NCBI RefSeq assembly: GCF_037126465.1 | Contig: NC_088202.1 | Coordinates: 119,984,123-120,048,122, forward strand | Reading direction: 5' to 3' | DNA length: 64,000 bases | Source: Ornithodoros turicata | Taxonomy: Eukaryota > Arthropoda > Arachnida > Ixodida > Argasidae | Shown: positions 44,945 to 54,817 of the stretch, piece by piece | Layout of the letters: the number at the start of each line of letters is the position of its first letter | How positions within the stretch are numbered: position 1 is the first letter of the stretch | The notes under the pieces: model-generated | What the model saw: only the letters and a program-made list of their open reading frames with translations | Databases searched by the model: none | What the model was told of the DNA's origin: nothing | Translations under genes and position numbers: made by a program

Positions 44945-46608
44945 CTAGTTCATGTTCCGGGGGGGGTGCAAGGGCTCCCGCGGCCCCCCGCAGTCGGCGC
45001 CTATGTGTCCAGGAGTCCACTGCAGAGTTACTTCGTGGCCGGCTACTCCACCTTTTTGTATCCATTGAGTGTTATGCGAACTGGTGGTGTCATACCACCC
45101 TTCCCCAAGAAGGAAAGCATGGCCTGCTGCCGCTGGTCGGCTTTTGAATCGCTGTACACTACTCACTCTTCAGGTGACTGCATGTTGTGCTGACATGTAC
45201 TGTATTGCCAGCTAGATGGCTACCAATTCTGCTGTTGTTGAAGATACTTTGTGCGACAGTCGTGCCATTCCCTCTTTCCTGTGCAGTGGAACCACAAAAG
45301 CAGATGCTGAGTCTGATGCTGTTGCCGATCCGTCGGTGAAAATTGCAGTGCTGCTACAGTGACACTCCATGATAGATGGACAATGCTGTCTCAGTACTGC
45401 ACTGGGCAAAGTGGATTTGGGGCGGTGTACTCCCGGCACGAAGATGCAAGTCCGGGGTGAATGCCGAGTCGCTCTTGGCGGCCTTGTTTTTGGCAAGTTG
45501 CAGTGGTAAGGAGCAACGGCTTTGTAGAGGTCAGAATTTCAGCGTCTCAACTTCCGTGCCGGGGGTGTGCTTGTCATGGCGCATGTTCAAGCGCAGATGG
45601 TGGCGCACTATTTCTTACGTTCTCAGCGCCTCTAAAGGCAGCTTTGTAGCTACTGCTGGTGCCAAAACATTGGAGGTGACTCGAGGTAACCCGAGACAGA
45701 TTTTCAGACCTCTTGTTAAAACTGTCTGTAGTCACCTCTCTGCTGTGTTGCTTATCCCATATAGTACGGGTAGACAGAAAGCCAACATCTACCGAATAAG
45801 CGCCCGATGTAGCGTAAGTAGTAGTGAGTAAGTAAGTATTAATAAGTAGACTTCGTTGACATTCCCCAACGGTGCTGGCTGACATTTCCTCTTTTCTCTT
45901 TTCTTTCTATGAAACATATACCTCCCCCCACCCCCAAACGGGGGCCGGAGAGACGATGAAGAACGTTGACTCGTGTCTCAAAGAAGACATTTTATGTCAG
46001 CAGAGCATATGATAGTTGTGTGTCAATGACGACTCCTAGGAAGCGGTGATGGGACACCCATGACGAAAACCCGAGACTGGGAAAAAGACGAAAAACAGAC
46101 GACACAACACAAAGTCTCAACTGACCTCTCAACTGATTGAGACTTTGTGTTGTGTCGTCTGTTTTTTCGTCTTTTTCCCAGTCTCGGGTTTTCGTCATGG
46201 ATCTTAGCCACCAGCTCGCTTGCTTTTTAACCATTTTATCTGTATCATGGGACACCCTCTGTAGAGCATTCAGAGTCAGTTGAAGACTCTTCATTCTTTT
46301 TCGTGTAAACGGGAGAAATACAGTCTTCTCGACGGAAACGCCCATGCCTCCGTCCGAGAGGAAGGATACCGCACAATCTAACGCATTCTGAAGTCGCTGC
46401 TGCAACGCAACGCACGCTGTGGTCGCAAGTGGCGACCCAGACGTCCATATACATATCGTCAGTGTAAATGCTGATGTAGACGTTCTTGGGTAGACAGCGA
46501 GGTAAGTGTGCCATTATTAACTTCAACAGCAGAGGGCTCAGGATCCCACCCTACTGCACTCCGCTACCGACTTCGTGATACTCACTGTTCCCGTCCTCGG
46601 TCTGTATG
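44945..46608 (-). pseudogene. I-like LINE ORF2: RT palm/thumb and RNase H (split copy)
   Basis: Read on the minus strand from 46608: GNSEYHEVGSGV, a stop in place of the usual PQ, GGILSPLL, KNVYISIYTDDMY (the RT catalytic block, with Thr where Ala is usual), FLSDGGMGVSVEKTVFLPF and FLGVVIDTQLSYA. Then, frameshifted, comes a thumb segment, and IFTDGSATASDSASAFVV (RNase H start), SSTTAELVAI and EVTLQWTPGHIG (RNase H end, 45000). The copy has stops and frameshifts. It is interrupted by a hairpin retroposon at 46059-46246 and split by a Ty3/gypsy element at its right edge; the RT continues at 49404. Confidence 0.8.
46059..46246 (+). repeat. Snapback retroposon, family S, copy 2
   Basis: A perfect 10-bp target duplication, ATGGGACACC (46049-46058 and 46247-46256), encloses 188 bases. 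The LINE reading frame resumes across it (QRVSH then HRFLGVV), which proves the insertion. Arms 46059-46120 and 46137-46199 are perfect inverted copies apart from one extra T, with a 16-base loop. The right part, ATGGATCTTAGCCACCAGCT and on, matches copy 1 at 44.1 kb. Both can be read as a similar short peptide (HQLAC...ILS). Confidence 0.85.
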
Positions 46609-46639
46609 TATATGTGACGAAGGAACGGAGGAGCTTTCT

Positions 46640-49272
46640 GGAGAAGTGCCTCGCGAAGCGAAGGTGCGACGTAGATCTTGCGTAGGCCGCGTTTTCGTAC
46701 TATGGGGACACCGTTTTGCAAGGTATAAGCACCGTCAGGTAGGTCACAGGAGGCGTTTTGGAGCTCCAGAGTGGAGAGTAGGCTGATCACTGGTGATCGG
46801 GATAAGGCGTCTACCTCGACGTTGGCCGAACCCGGCTGATGTTTGAAGGTGACGTCGTACATGGACAGCTTAAGAGACCACCGAAAAAGACGCCCTGTAG
46901 GACGCTTGATGGTCTTCAACCACTGGAGCGCCGCGTGGTCTGTGAGCACTGTGAAGTGGCTGCCGTGCAAGTAGCAGTGCCACTTGTCAACAGCGTCAAC
47001 GATGGCTAAGCATTCTAGTTCAGTAGCAGTGTAATTCGTTTCGTGTTTCAAGAGTTTGCGAGAATGGTAGGCTATTGGATGGTCATTTCCGTCATCGCCT
47101 ACTTGCTTCAGTACCGCACCAACGCCGGTGAGAGAGGCATCACAGAAAAGGGTACAAGGCTTGGATGGGTCGAATATGTGAAGCACCGGGGCTTCCGTGA
47201 GCCGGGCCTTCAGAGCTGCAAATGCGGCATGGCATTCAGGTGACCAGTGCCACTGGGTGTCCTTCTTGAGGAGTTGCGTGAGGGGAAGACATGTGTCGCT
47301 GAAATGATCGATGTACTGTTTGTAGACATTGACAGTACCCAGAAAACGTTGCAAATCCTTGACGCACTGTGGAGCTGGGAATTTGCGTACGGCATCGAGG
47401 TTGGATTGTTTAGGTGATAGTGTGCCATTGCAAATTGTGTGGCCGAGGTAATCGATGCGAGTGCGCGCAAACTGGCACTTCTTAAGTTTCAATTTGACGT
47501 TTTCAGCTTGCAGTGCTGCTAACAGACTGTCAAGGCTCGTGAGGTGTTCTTCAAACGTAGGCGCGTGGACGACTATGTCGTCAAAATAGTTGACAACGTT
47601 GCGAAGGTGGTGTTTGGCAATGATGTTCCTGATGGCTCGCTGGAAGGTTGCCGGAGCACTCTTCAGACCGAATGGCATGACAAGCCATTCATAGTGACCC
47701 GTGGGTGTGAGAAACGCGGTCTTATGAATGTCATCTGGTCGCATAGGAACGTGCCAATATCCGGAGGTAATGTCCAATGCGCTGTAGTAGCCTGAGGGCC
47801 CAAGAGAGTCAAGCACATCGTCAATACGGGGTATGGGCTGGCACTGCGGCAGGCACTGTTACGGCGTTGAGTTTCCTGTAATCAATACACATTCGAGTAC
47901 GGCCTTCACCTTTCTTTTCCGCCAGTATGACGGGAGCTGCATACGGAGACAAGGATGGTCGTATGAAGCCTTGGTTAAGGAGTGACTCCACCTGTGTGTC
48001 GATCTGCGCTCTGTCTGTCTGCGAGGTTCGGTACGGTGATCTGTGAATCGGGATTTCGCACGTGAGCGTGATAGAGTGCTGCTCAGTGCCGATGGACACA
48101 ATGTCAGTTTGAGACTTGGAGATGATAGAATCGTATTTCCGAAGAAGCGCATCAAGTAGATGTTGTTGCGCTATCGGCAAGGAGTCGTCTTTGATGCAAC
48201 TATCACTGGAGCGTGGTGTATCTTGAGGGGGTGACTCGTGCTTGAGCGTTCGGGTTGAAAGGTCAAGGGAAAGGTTGAAGTCTGAAGCGTAGTCGAGGCC
48301 AAGAAGGAATTCCGCCGTCATACCACGGAGGACATGGACTTCGACTTCCCGTGCGGTATCGCCAATTTGTAAATGAATGCGGACTCGACCCAAGGTTTGT
48401 GTGGGAGATGTAACCTGTTGAACTGCGATGCTGGAATTCCTGAGGAGTTGAAGTTTGAGTCTCTTGTAAATGTGTTCACTGATGCAAGAAATTGTGGATC
48501 CCGTATCCAGAAATGCAGTAACAGGATTCCCATTAATGAATGCGTTGAAATGAATTACTGAAACCTTGGATTGCTGTCCCCGTTTCCCTGGTCAGGGCCG
48601 AGGGCAGAGACCGACGGTCGGTTAGGGCAGGCGTTGTGCCAGTGAAACTGCTGGGGGAGCCCAATGGACGCGCAGTGCCTGCATTCGGTCTTAGGAACGT
48701 TGGGATGCATTTGCACGATGTCAGCCGCTGGGGACGTACTTTCGGGGTTGCGATTGGCTGTAAGTGCTTCGCGACTTCTGACGATTTAAAGCAATATCGA
48801 TTTTCTGGGCGGCTCGAAACCAATCCGTGGAAGATTTAATGTCCAATCCTGCGAAGGCAAGCTCATAGTCTGGTAGAAGACCGTCTGTCAGACCAGAAAC
48901 TACGTGTGCGGCCGTGAGTCCTGCGGAGTCGCCGAGCCTTCGCTTTTCTTCATAATATAACTCGATCGACTGGTCCCTGCGCTGTCGATAATGAATAAAC
49001 GCGCGGAAAGGGTCGGCAGCCGATGTTGCGAAGCGGAGACCCATGCGGGATTTGATGTCCTCCCACGTCTCGTTGCTGTCAAAAATTTCGTTTAGATACC
49101 ACAGGAAAGCTTCGCCTTCGACATATCCGCTGAAATTCTGTACCTTTTCGTTGTCGGTCCAGTTGCAGGAATCAGCCTTCGACTCCAAAAGACGGAGCCA
49201 TTTCTGGATGGGTACGCTGCCGGCCTCCCCGTCATATTTGGGAATCACAAGTGGTTGGTGTTTCGGTGGCAT
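46640..49272 (-). pseudogene. gypsy gag-protease-RT-RNase H, frameshifted
   Basis: Gag starts at 49272 (MPPKHQPLVIPKYDGEAGSV) with the usual WLRLLE and FLWYL words; it shifts frame near 48735, then shows a C-x2-C...H-x4-C knuckle (CRHCASIG, HWHNAC) near 48690-48640. The aspartic protease has FLDTGSTIS (about 48510). RT has CIDYRKLNAVTVP, shifts frame near 47850, and continues with SALDITSGYWHVPMR, MPFGLKSAPATFQ and a YFDD catalytic block near 47585. RNase H has LFCDASLTGVGAVL, TATELECLAIV and LTDHAALQWL. After LREALLQKA the frame runs through the LTR remnant into LINE codons and stops at 46551. The zinc-binding and integrase domains are gone. I describe the breaks only. Confidence 0.85.
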
Positions 49273-49313
49273 GCTGCAGGTGGCTTGGCTTCAGGTTTTA
49301 TCCTGTCGACTCA

Positions 49314-49399
49314 TGTGACGAAGGAACGGAGCGATCAGTGAATCGGGGAACGAACATATGTTTATTGCGCGAGCTGCACCTCCTCTTTTATACGTCACA
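49314..49399 (-). repeat. 86-bp LTR of the gypsy element
   Basis: The ends TGTGACG and CGTCACA are 7-bp inverted repeats. On the minus strand it carries TATAAAAGAGG eight bases from its start and AATAAA about 25 bases later, so promoter and poly(A) signal are squeezed into one very short LTR. Confidence 0.78.
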
Positions 49400-49403
49400 T
49401 ATA

Positions 49404-49500
49404 CAATCAGCACAATCGGCAATCTACCGCAAAGCCCGACTTCGTATCCTGAAGAATCATGTTGTTTCACATATTTCTTGCCGAACTTAATGACACCTGC
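49404..49500 (-). pseudogene. LINE RT continuation right of the gypsy element
   Basis: On the minus strand this flank includes codons like NMILQDTK and GLCGRL, which fit the RT segment that normally precedes the YIQTEDGN...VPQG block found at 46608. It is the other half of the split LINE. The rest of the LINE is not visible farther right. Confidence 0.6.
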
Positions 49501-50534
49501 TGGCTACGTAATGACATGTAAAATGTATTGTCTATTTCCTCGGTAAAGGTAACTTAGTATCTTGTAAGCATTAATATCACACGGCGAACAGCGCTAACCC
49601 AACGCTGACTGCGATACTTTTTGCACGACTTGTCACGTTCCCCGCTCTCCCCTGGGGATCGCGACCAGTTTGGGAAACACTGTGCGGCACAATAACGTGT
49701 AGTTTTTCAGTGCAGAATTTCACTCTCCTATGTGCCCAGCATCCTTCTTCAGTTGCGGAATTAGAATAACTGACTCTCGCACCGTGCGCTGTACGGGGTA
49801 GCCAATTCGTTCCATCGCAATGAAACACATCCTTTTTGGCATGCGGCGCCTTCCACGATGCGGATATGTATTCTAAAGCGCACTGCGAGTGACAAAGCAT
49901 CTGACAATCCCCTTTTACGATTCTCGATCGACGGCGTGCCACTAACCTGGATCCTGTTGCATCAATTTATCATCCACACGTTCTGCATATATACGGAAAA
50001 CAACCAAAACTGAAATTATAGACTGGTGCCACGGTTCAATTAAATCCGTACCTGACGCTTGTCGTTCGTTGTTGAGTTATGAAGCGCATGGTAATAATAC
50101 AAACTTTAAACTTGTCTTTAGTTACTTTAATACGCTCTTTTTCCTTTGTTGACAGAAGTAGTGCTCTTTGAGCAATATCAAAGAAGACTGTGAAATCCAA
50201 TTTCGTTAATTTTCGTCATCACGATTGGATACACATCCTGGTTGCATAATACTCCAACGTTATACTTCAACACTTCGAAGCTCGAATGCCTTTCAATGAA
50301 CTGGTTCAAGCACAATAACCTAGAAGTAGGAAAATTACATGAACTACATTTTGAACATCATCTCTGTTCATCATCTCTCATCTGTTGTACTTTCTGTGTG
50401 TAAGCGTACTAGGGTAGCCAGTTCGACTTCGTCGAAACTCACATCCCATTTGTTTCTTTGTTACGTCACCATCGCCATCAGGAAAATTACACAAAATCCT
50501 CGACTAGACCTTTTCGGGAAAGGCCTCCCGTGAC
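49501..50534. other. No gene seen; possible hAT tip
   Basis: On the minus strand at about 49682 the word CAGTGTTTCCCAAACTGG has the style of a hAT terminal repeat, but no partner or target duplication was found. The 121-codon frame 49577-49942 shows no motif. Confidence 0.3.
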
Positions 50535-50935
50535 ACCACTAATCATGCCGCATAGGCTAAGAACAGGATTTGCGTATGTAGGATGGACACCGTGGATGAT
50601 ACATGTGGCCAGGGACCAAGCAATTTTGTGAGAGAGGTGGGCGAGAGTCCAGCTCGTTAAGGGATCCGGAGAGTACGGTTCGGGAAGGTTGATAGTGTGA
50701 GCAATGGAGAAGAATGTGCTCTAGATCTTCTACAGAACCGCAGTGACTGCATTGGGGACAGTCAACTTGCCTCAAAGCTCTTCACCTTTCTGGATACCAT
50801 AGGACTTCGATCCCTATTCTAAAGGCGCTCATTATTTCATTCCCCGCATCACCACCAGCAATGGGATAGAGTATCGCCCCTGGCGATGAAACTCCCCATT
50901 CATCATCTCGAAATAAAGTTGTTGTTGTTGTGGAT
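50535..50935. pseudogene. I-like LINE 3' end with inverted 5' part
   Basis: The left part (50775 to 50535, minus) encodes CPQCSHCGSVEDLEHILLHC, an intact C-x2-C-x7-H-x4-C motif of a LINE C terminus. The right part (about 50776-50935, plus) is a LINE 3' untranslated region with GCGATGAAACTCCCCATTC, AATAAAG and a GTT tail, the same wording as the tails at 0.7 and 4.2 kb. The two parts are adjacent in the element but opposite in strand here. Such 5' inversions arise by twin priming in LINE insertion. Confidence 0.7.
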
Positions 50936-51299
50936 GATACATCTTGTATGCACTGTCCAAGAACATATCTCAACGAAGCAGTGAAATGCCACTACATATT
51001 TTTTTTCGTTTCTGGCTGCGGCGTGCTCAGACTCTGGAGAAACCCTCCAGTCCTTCAAAGAGCGTGTAAGTGGTACGAGGGAAGTAGACGTCGCCACGTG
51101 ACGTTCGGAATCCGTATGAGAGCGTCAATCAGGTGAGATAGCCTGACGCGGCGGAAGCGAGTATAGCAGACGAATTTGCGGTGGTTGATGAGGGCTTACG
51201 GCGATTCCCCGCGCATGCCTCATCCTGCATAGGTCCGCTTACGTCACACGAGGAGATCAGACTGTGCCGATGGCTGCTTTCCCCGAGCGTTTTTTGTAA
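50936..51299. other. No gene seen
   Basis: Spacer between LINE fragments; nothing recognised. Confidence 0.35.
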
Positions 51300-52021
51300 A
51301 TTGGATGTCCTCCGCAAAAGACAAACCATCCGACACTATTTACGGTCGCTCACCACCGGCGCAACCTTCTGTTCGAAAGCTACGTAGGCGGAAGAACAGT
51401 AAACTCTCGCTATGTGTTAAGGCAACAACTGGCAACATCCCTGTCTTTACTGTTGCCCCGATCGCCCCTTCACTGGCACCACGTACACTGCCGAGCCCAT
51501 CCTTCTCGACACACACCCCTGACCTCTTGGGGCCGAAGGGCGAGATCCCCGTCCCGATTCTTAAGCAATCTACTTTGAAGAATGATGAACACAAAGTACA
51601 GAGGCCGCACGACTGTGTTTACAGATGGTTCGTCTACGTAGATGGCTCCTCCGCTGCCTTGTCAACCGGACGAGTTCATATCATGTGGGTTTCACTTGTC
51701 TCATCGTACTCGTCGAGCTCTGCGGAGCTGCATGCCACCTTGCTATTACTATAGTCTGCCTTGAACTACCCTCCTTGCTCCTGGGTGATATACACTGACT
51801 CAAAATCAGCCTTGCAATGTGTAAGAAGCATGGCATCCGCAGCTCTTTGGCCCCTGGTGGTAGTGAGTATCCTGAGGCACTCAAGGCTCTTGGGAAACAG
51901 GGGCACCGGTTGACCCTACAGTGGGTCCCAGGCCACACTGGCATTCAGGGCAACGAAGAGGCAGATTTGGCGGCGGGCGGCGGTCCATCGTATCTGCAGC
52001 GCCGTGCCCATTATCCTCCCT
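51300..52021 (+). pseudogene. I-like LINE fragment A: RNase H domain
   Basis: A frame from 51305 has LLGPKGEIPVPILKQST and then an RNase H start (VDGSSAALSTG). After a frameshift the sequence reads IYTDSKSALQCVRS, and from about 51895 LTLQWVPGHTGIQGNEEADL, the RNase H end. The sequence then stops matching RNase H at about 52021 and goes straight into a reverse-transcriptase segment of another copy. The piece is broken and non-functional. Confidence 0.72.
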
Positions 52022-53052
52022 TCCGCCCGATAGATCCTTACCAGCTGTGTGGGGGAAGACGCTGGAGCGAATGGTCTTCAACAGCTCAGCTGGTACCTAG
52101 AGAGCACCGGCTTTTCTCTGCAACAATAATGGTGTTTCGCCCAGGACGGTCGTCACTTGATAGTGTCCTTACTCTCGTCAGTGAGTGCAACAGGCTCGGG
52201 CGGATGGCGTCCTGTCCGCCGCTGTTTTCCTAGACGTCGAGAAGGCTTCTGACAGTGTCCAACATAATGCAATTTTGCGGGCATTCCAAGATGCCAACGT
52301 AGGAGTTTCACTGCCCACCGAGGCTTCCTCACAGACCGTTCTCTTTTTGTAAGTTCGCACTACGGAGGGAGATTCTGCTTCACACCACGTCCAACGAGGT
52401 GTCCCCGCAGGGCAACGTACTCAGCCCTCCTATTGTTCAATATATGACGGCCTCGCTGGCCAGTACAGCTGCCAAGTCACACTCACATTGCACTCTATGC
52501 GGACGATATTTGTATTTGGACATCTGCTCTTCATCGCGATGCGATCCAACGTCGTCTGCAAAGCTGCTTAGACACATTCGCTCACTATCTCGCCGACCGA
52601 GGCTACTATCTCACCTGCCAAGACTGTAGCCATGGCCTTTTCACGGAAGTCAGTTCACAAGTATCCACCATCCCTTGCTGACGCCCGTCACATTCTCTCA
52701 ACCTGCCGTGACCTGGGTTTTACAGTTGACCGAGACTTGACATGGTCTCCCCACGTGAAAACGCTTGTTACCAAAGCTTCAAGCCTGGTTAACGTCCTCA
52801 AGCCTGTCGCAGGCGCGTCCTGAGGCCCCTCCTGCCGCGACCTCCACCGAGTCCATACGGCTCTTCTTTTGGGCACGCTACGGTACAGCCTCCCTATCCT
52901 CCATGAAATCAGCCGTACCCAAGACTGCGAGCTTCTCAACCTCCTAGCCCGTAGTCTCCGTGTCTGTCTAGGGGTGTCTCGGACAACGGATACCTACTTC
53001 GTCGGACAACGACGACGATGACCATTCGCCTGGACGAAGAAGAAGAAAAAGC

Positions 53053-53181
53053 AGTTCCACCGGCGCGACCATGGCTATCTCCATTGTCGCGGTATATCTC
53101 CATGGTCGCAGAGGCGATGACATCGCCGATGTCATCGCCTCTCCGTGGGATACCATGTAGAGGGACACCACCTCCTCTACA
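53053..53181 (+). repeat. Left LTR of the TRIM-like element
   Basis: Ends CTCCTCTACA directly before the primer-binding site. It contains a local palindrome, GGCGATGACATCGCC, at 53112-53126, not kept in the right LTR. Confidence 0.65.
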
Positions 53182-53827
53182 TTTGGTGACCCGAACGATG
53201 AACAACAAATTCGCGCAATTCGGCCCTTCACCATACCAAATTTCTGACGACACCATCGACGAGCACTACCAAGGCGAGCTATCCCGGAAGCCACCTCCAT
53301 TACTCGACGCATCACGACCACATCACGACCGCCCTTCGCCTCTCGACCGACACGCCGACCGTTCCCGTCCCAATTCCGTCCAGGTTCCGTCCACGATATC
53401 GATCCGATCGATCGATCCGGCACATTGACGACCCCATCGCTTCTTTCATATATCTCGCACCTCAGCGCTGATCCGCTGCCAGCCGCGACACCAGAGCAAC
53501 GTACTCACCTGCCGCTTTTGGCAGTCGCAGCAGCCGATGCCACAACACTTTGGCATCTCGGCAGCCATCACACGGCTAACGCAGCCTCGCTCTTCCTGGG
53601 ATCGGACCCTACGAACTCTCGCTCCCCTGCCGGTCGCGGCACCCTAGGCCACGACTCCGACGTCACCGCTCATCTGCAGCAAGCCTCATCTCAGCCGCTT
53701 CCGCCCCGCTTATCGACCATTTCCCGCAACGTGTGCTGTGCTTGCCGTGAACACGTCCAGCAGTGTGTGTCATCCACGGTTGCGCTTGCTCTTTTCCGAT
53801 GGCCACGCCGCCTGGAGCACCGGCTTC

Positions 53828-53936
53828 TGTTCCACCGGCGCGGCCATGGAGATAGGGCAACGGTCATCACCTCTCCGTAGCATATACCATCATTGGCGGT
53901 CGGGGCTCATGTAGAGGAACAATAATCTCCTCTACA
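53828..53936 (+). repeat. Right LTR of the TRIM-like element
   Basis: Starts TGTTCCACCGGCGCGGCCAT and ends CTCCTCTACA. It is about 20 bases shorter than the left LTR and diverged in the middle, so the insertion is old. Confidence 0.65.
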
Positions 53937-54817
53937 ACCCTACAATCCGTACCTTCCCCGAAAACACGAAGCCCTCCTCTTGTATACTCATCAGCTCTCC
54001 TTGGCATATATCAACACCACCTACCCCTGCAGTCGTCAAATATTCACGATGCTTCTGTTGATGCCTGCCACGTCGGGGGCAGTCTTTTACATCACAGATA
54101 CGAATCACGAACAAGCTACACGTTGCCCTATCCGCGTCCTCTACTGAGGCGGAACTGTAAGCCATCCTGATACCAAAGCCTGACACCTGAGAAGTCCTGG
54201 GTTGTCCTCACAGACAGTAGGGTGTCCCTCCTTCTTTTGCTCTCTTCCCGCCCCCCATCATACGTGACCTACCCAGCAATGATCATCAAGGCCACGTCTT
54301 TCCCAGCAATGGATCCCCGGGGATGTGGCCTATCTGGTAACTCACGCAAAGATGTGGCTGCACGACGTGCTGCACAAGTTATTACTCTTGCCCTGTGCAT
54401 TTGGCCCTTACTGATTCTGCTAGCCGTCTGTCTGCCACCGCCGGTGTGCTCATCGTGCCCCAAGCGTTCGGAGCTGAGTCTGCCTCCGACGATAACAGGG
54501 GCGCTGTGCCCAGCTTGCCACACCCCAGCTATACCGATTCCCCATATCATCGAGGAGTGCGACCGGTACACGTGTGAACGCCGGGTGCTTCGACGCCAAC
54601 TTGAGCTCCTTGACCACAGACCCTTCAGGCTTGTCCAAGGTCTTCGGCCATGGATCCCCTGCGCATCAGTACCGGGCTCTTCGCTCCCTTTTTGCTTCCA
54701 TGCAAGCTACTGACCCTCTCGAAGAGCTCTAAACAGAACTCCGAACTGTCTTCGCTTCGCGCCCACAATTAGTTCGTCTTTCATATTAACCTCTTTGAAG
54801 TGGGGTAGGGTCATGAG

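Larger units (their letters stand above)
46613..49399 (-). mobile_element. Ty3/gypsy retrotransposon with 86-bp LTR, 3' part deleted
   Basis: The right edge has an 86-bp LTR (49314-49399) and the left edge keeps only 18 bases identical to the LTR end (46613-46630). TATA flanks both edges (46609-46612 and 49400-49403). Outside them the LINE reverse transcriptase reads on from right to left, which supports these boundaries. Between lie gag, protease, RT and RNase H; integrase and nearly all of the 3' LTR are missing. LTRs this short are known in the Mag group of Ty3/gypsy (Bombyx mag has 77 bp), so a Mag-like element is a fair guess. The copy has frameshifts and cannot integrate by itself. Confidence 0.82.
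53053..53936 (+). mobile_element. Very short LTR element (TRIM-like) inside LINE B
   Basis: Direct repeats at 53053-53181 (129 bp) and 53828-53936 (109 bp) share GTTCCACCGGCGCG, CCATGG and CTCCTCTACA at the end. After the left repeat comes TTTGGTGACCCGAACG, a primer-binding site of the Ty3/gypsy-BEL style. The interior (about 650 bp) is CG-rich with long open frames on several strands but no gag, protease or RT motif. No clean target duplication was found. The small size and lack of genes fit terminal-repeat retrotransposons in miniature. LINE B resumes on the right. Confidence 0.7.
52022..54809 (+). pseudogene. I-like LINE fragment B: RT, RNase H, zinc knuckle, 3' UTR
   Basis: RT begins at about 52022 with codons for RPI and KTLERMVFN, then FRPGRSSLDSVLTLVSECNR, DVEKASDSVQHNAILRAFQ, a VLSP block near 52405-52430 and an intact YADD catalytic block at 52496-52507. 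Stops and frameshifts follow. An LTR element interrupts at 53053-53936. RNase H traces (near 54050-54330) and CPACHT...HIIEECDRYTCERR (54512-54580; one residue longer between C and H than in the 6.6-kb copy) follow. The 3' region TATTAACCTCTTTGAAGTGG ends at about 54809, cut by a hAT-like element. It is the same family as the 6555-7237 copy. Confidence 0.8.

Noticed and set aside
46551..47816. Intact 421-residue reverse transcriptase gene
   Set aside because: It lacks the start of RT, which is in another frame, lacks integrase, and its end is LTR and LINE sequence.
49660..49690. hAT element tip CAGTGTTTCCCAAACTGG
   Set aside because: No partner tip or 8-bp duplication could be found within the window.
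52936..53423. Open frames opposite the TRIM-like element
   Set aside because: They are CG-rich shadows crossing an LTR boundary, without motifs.
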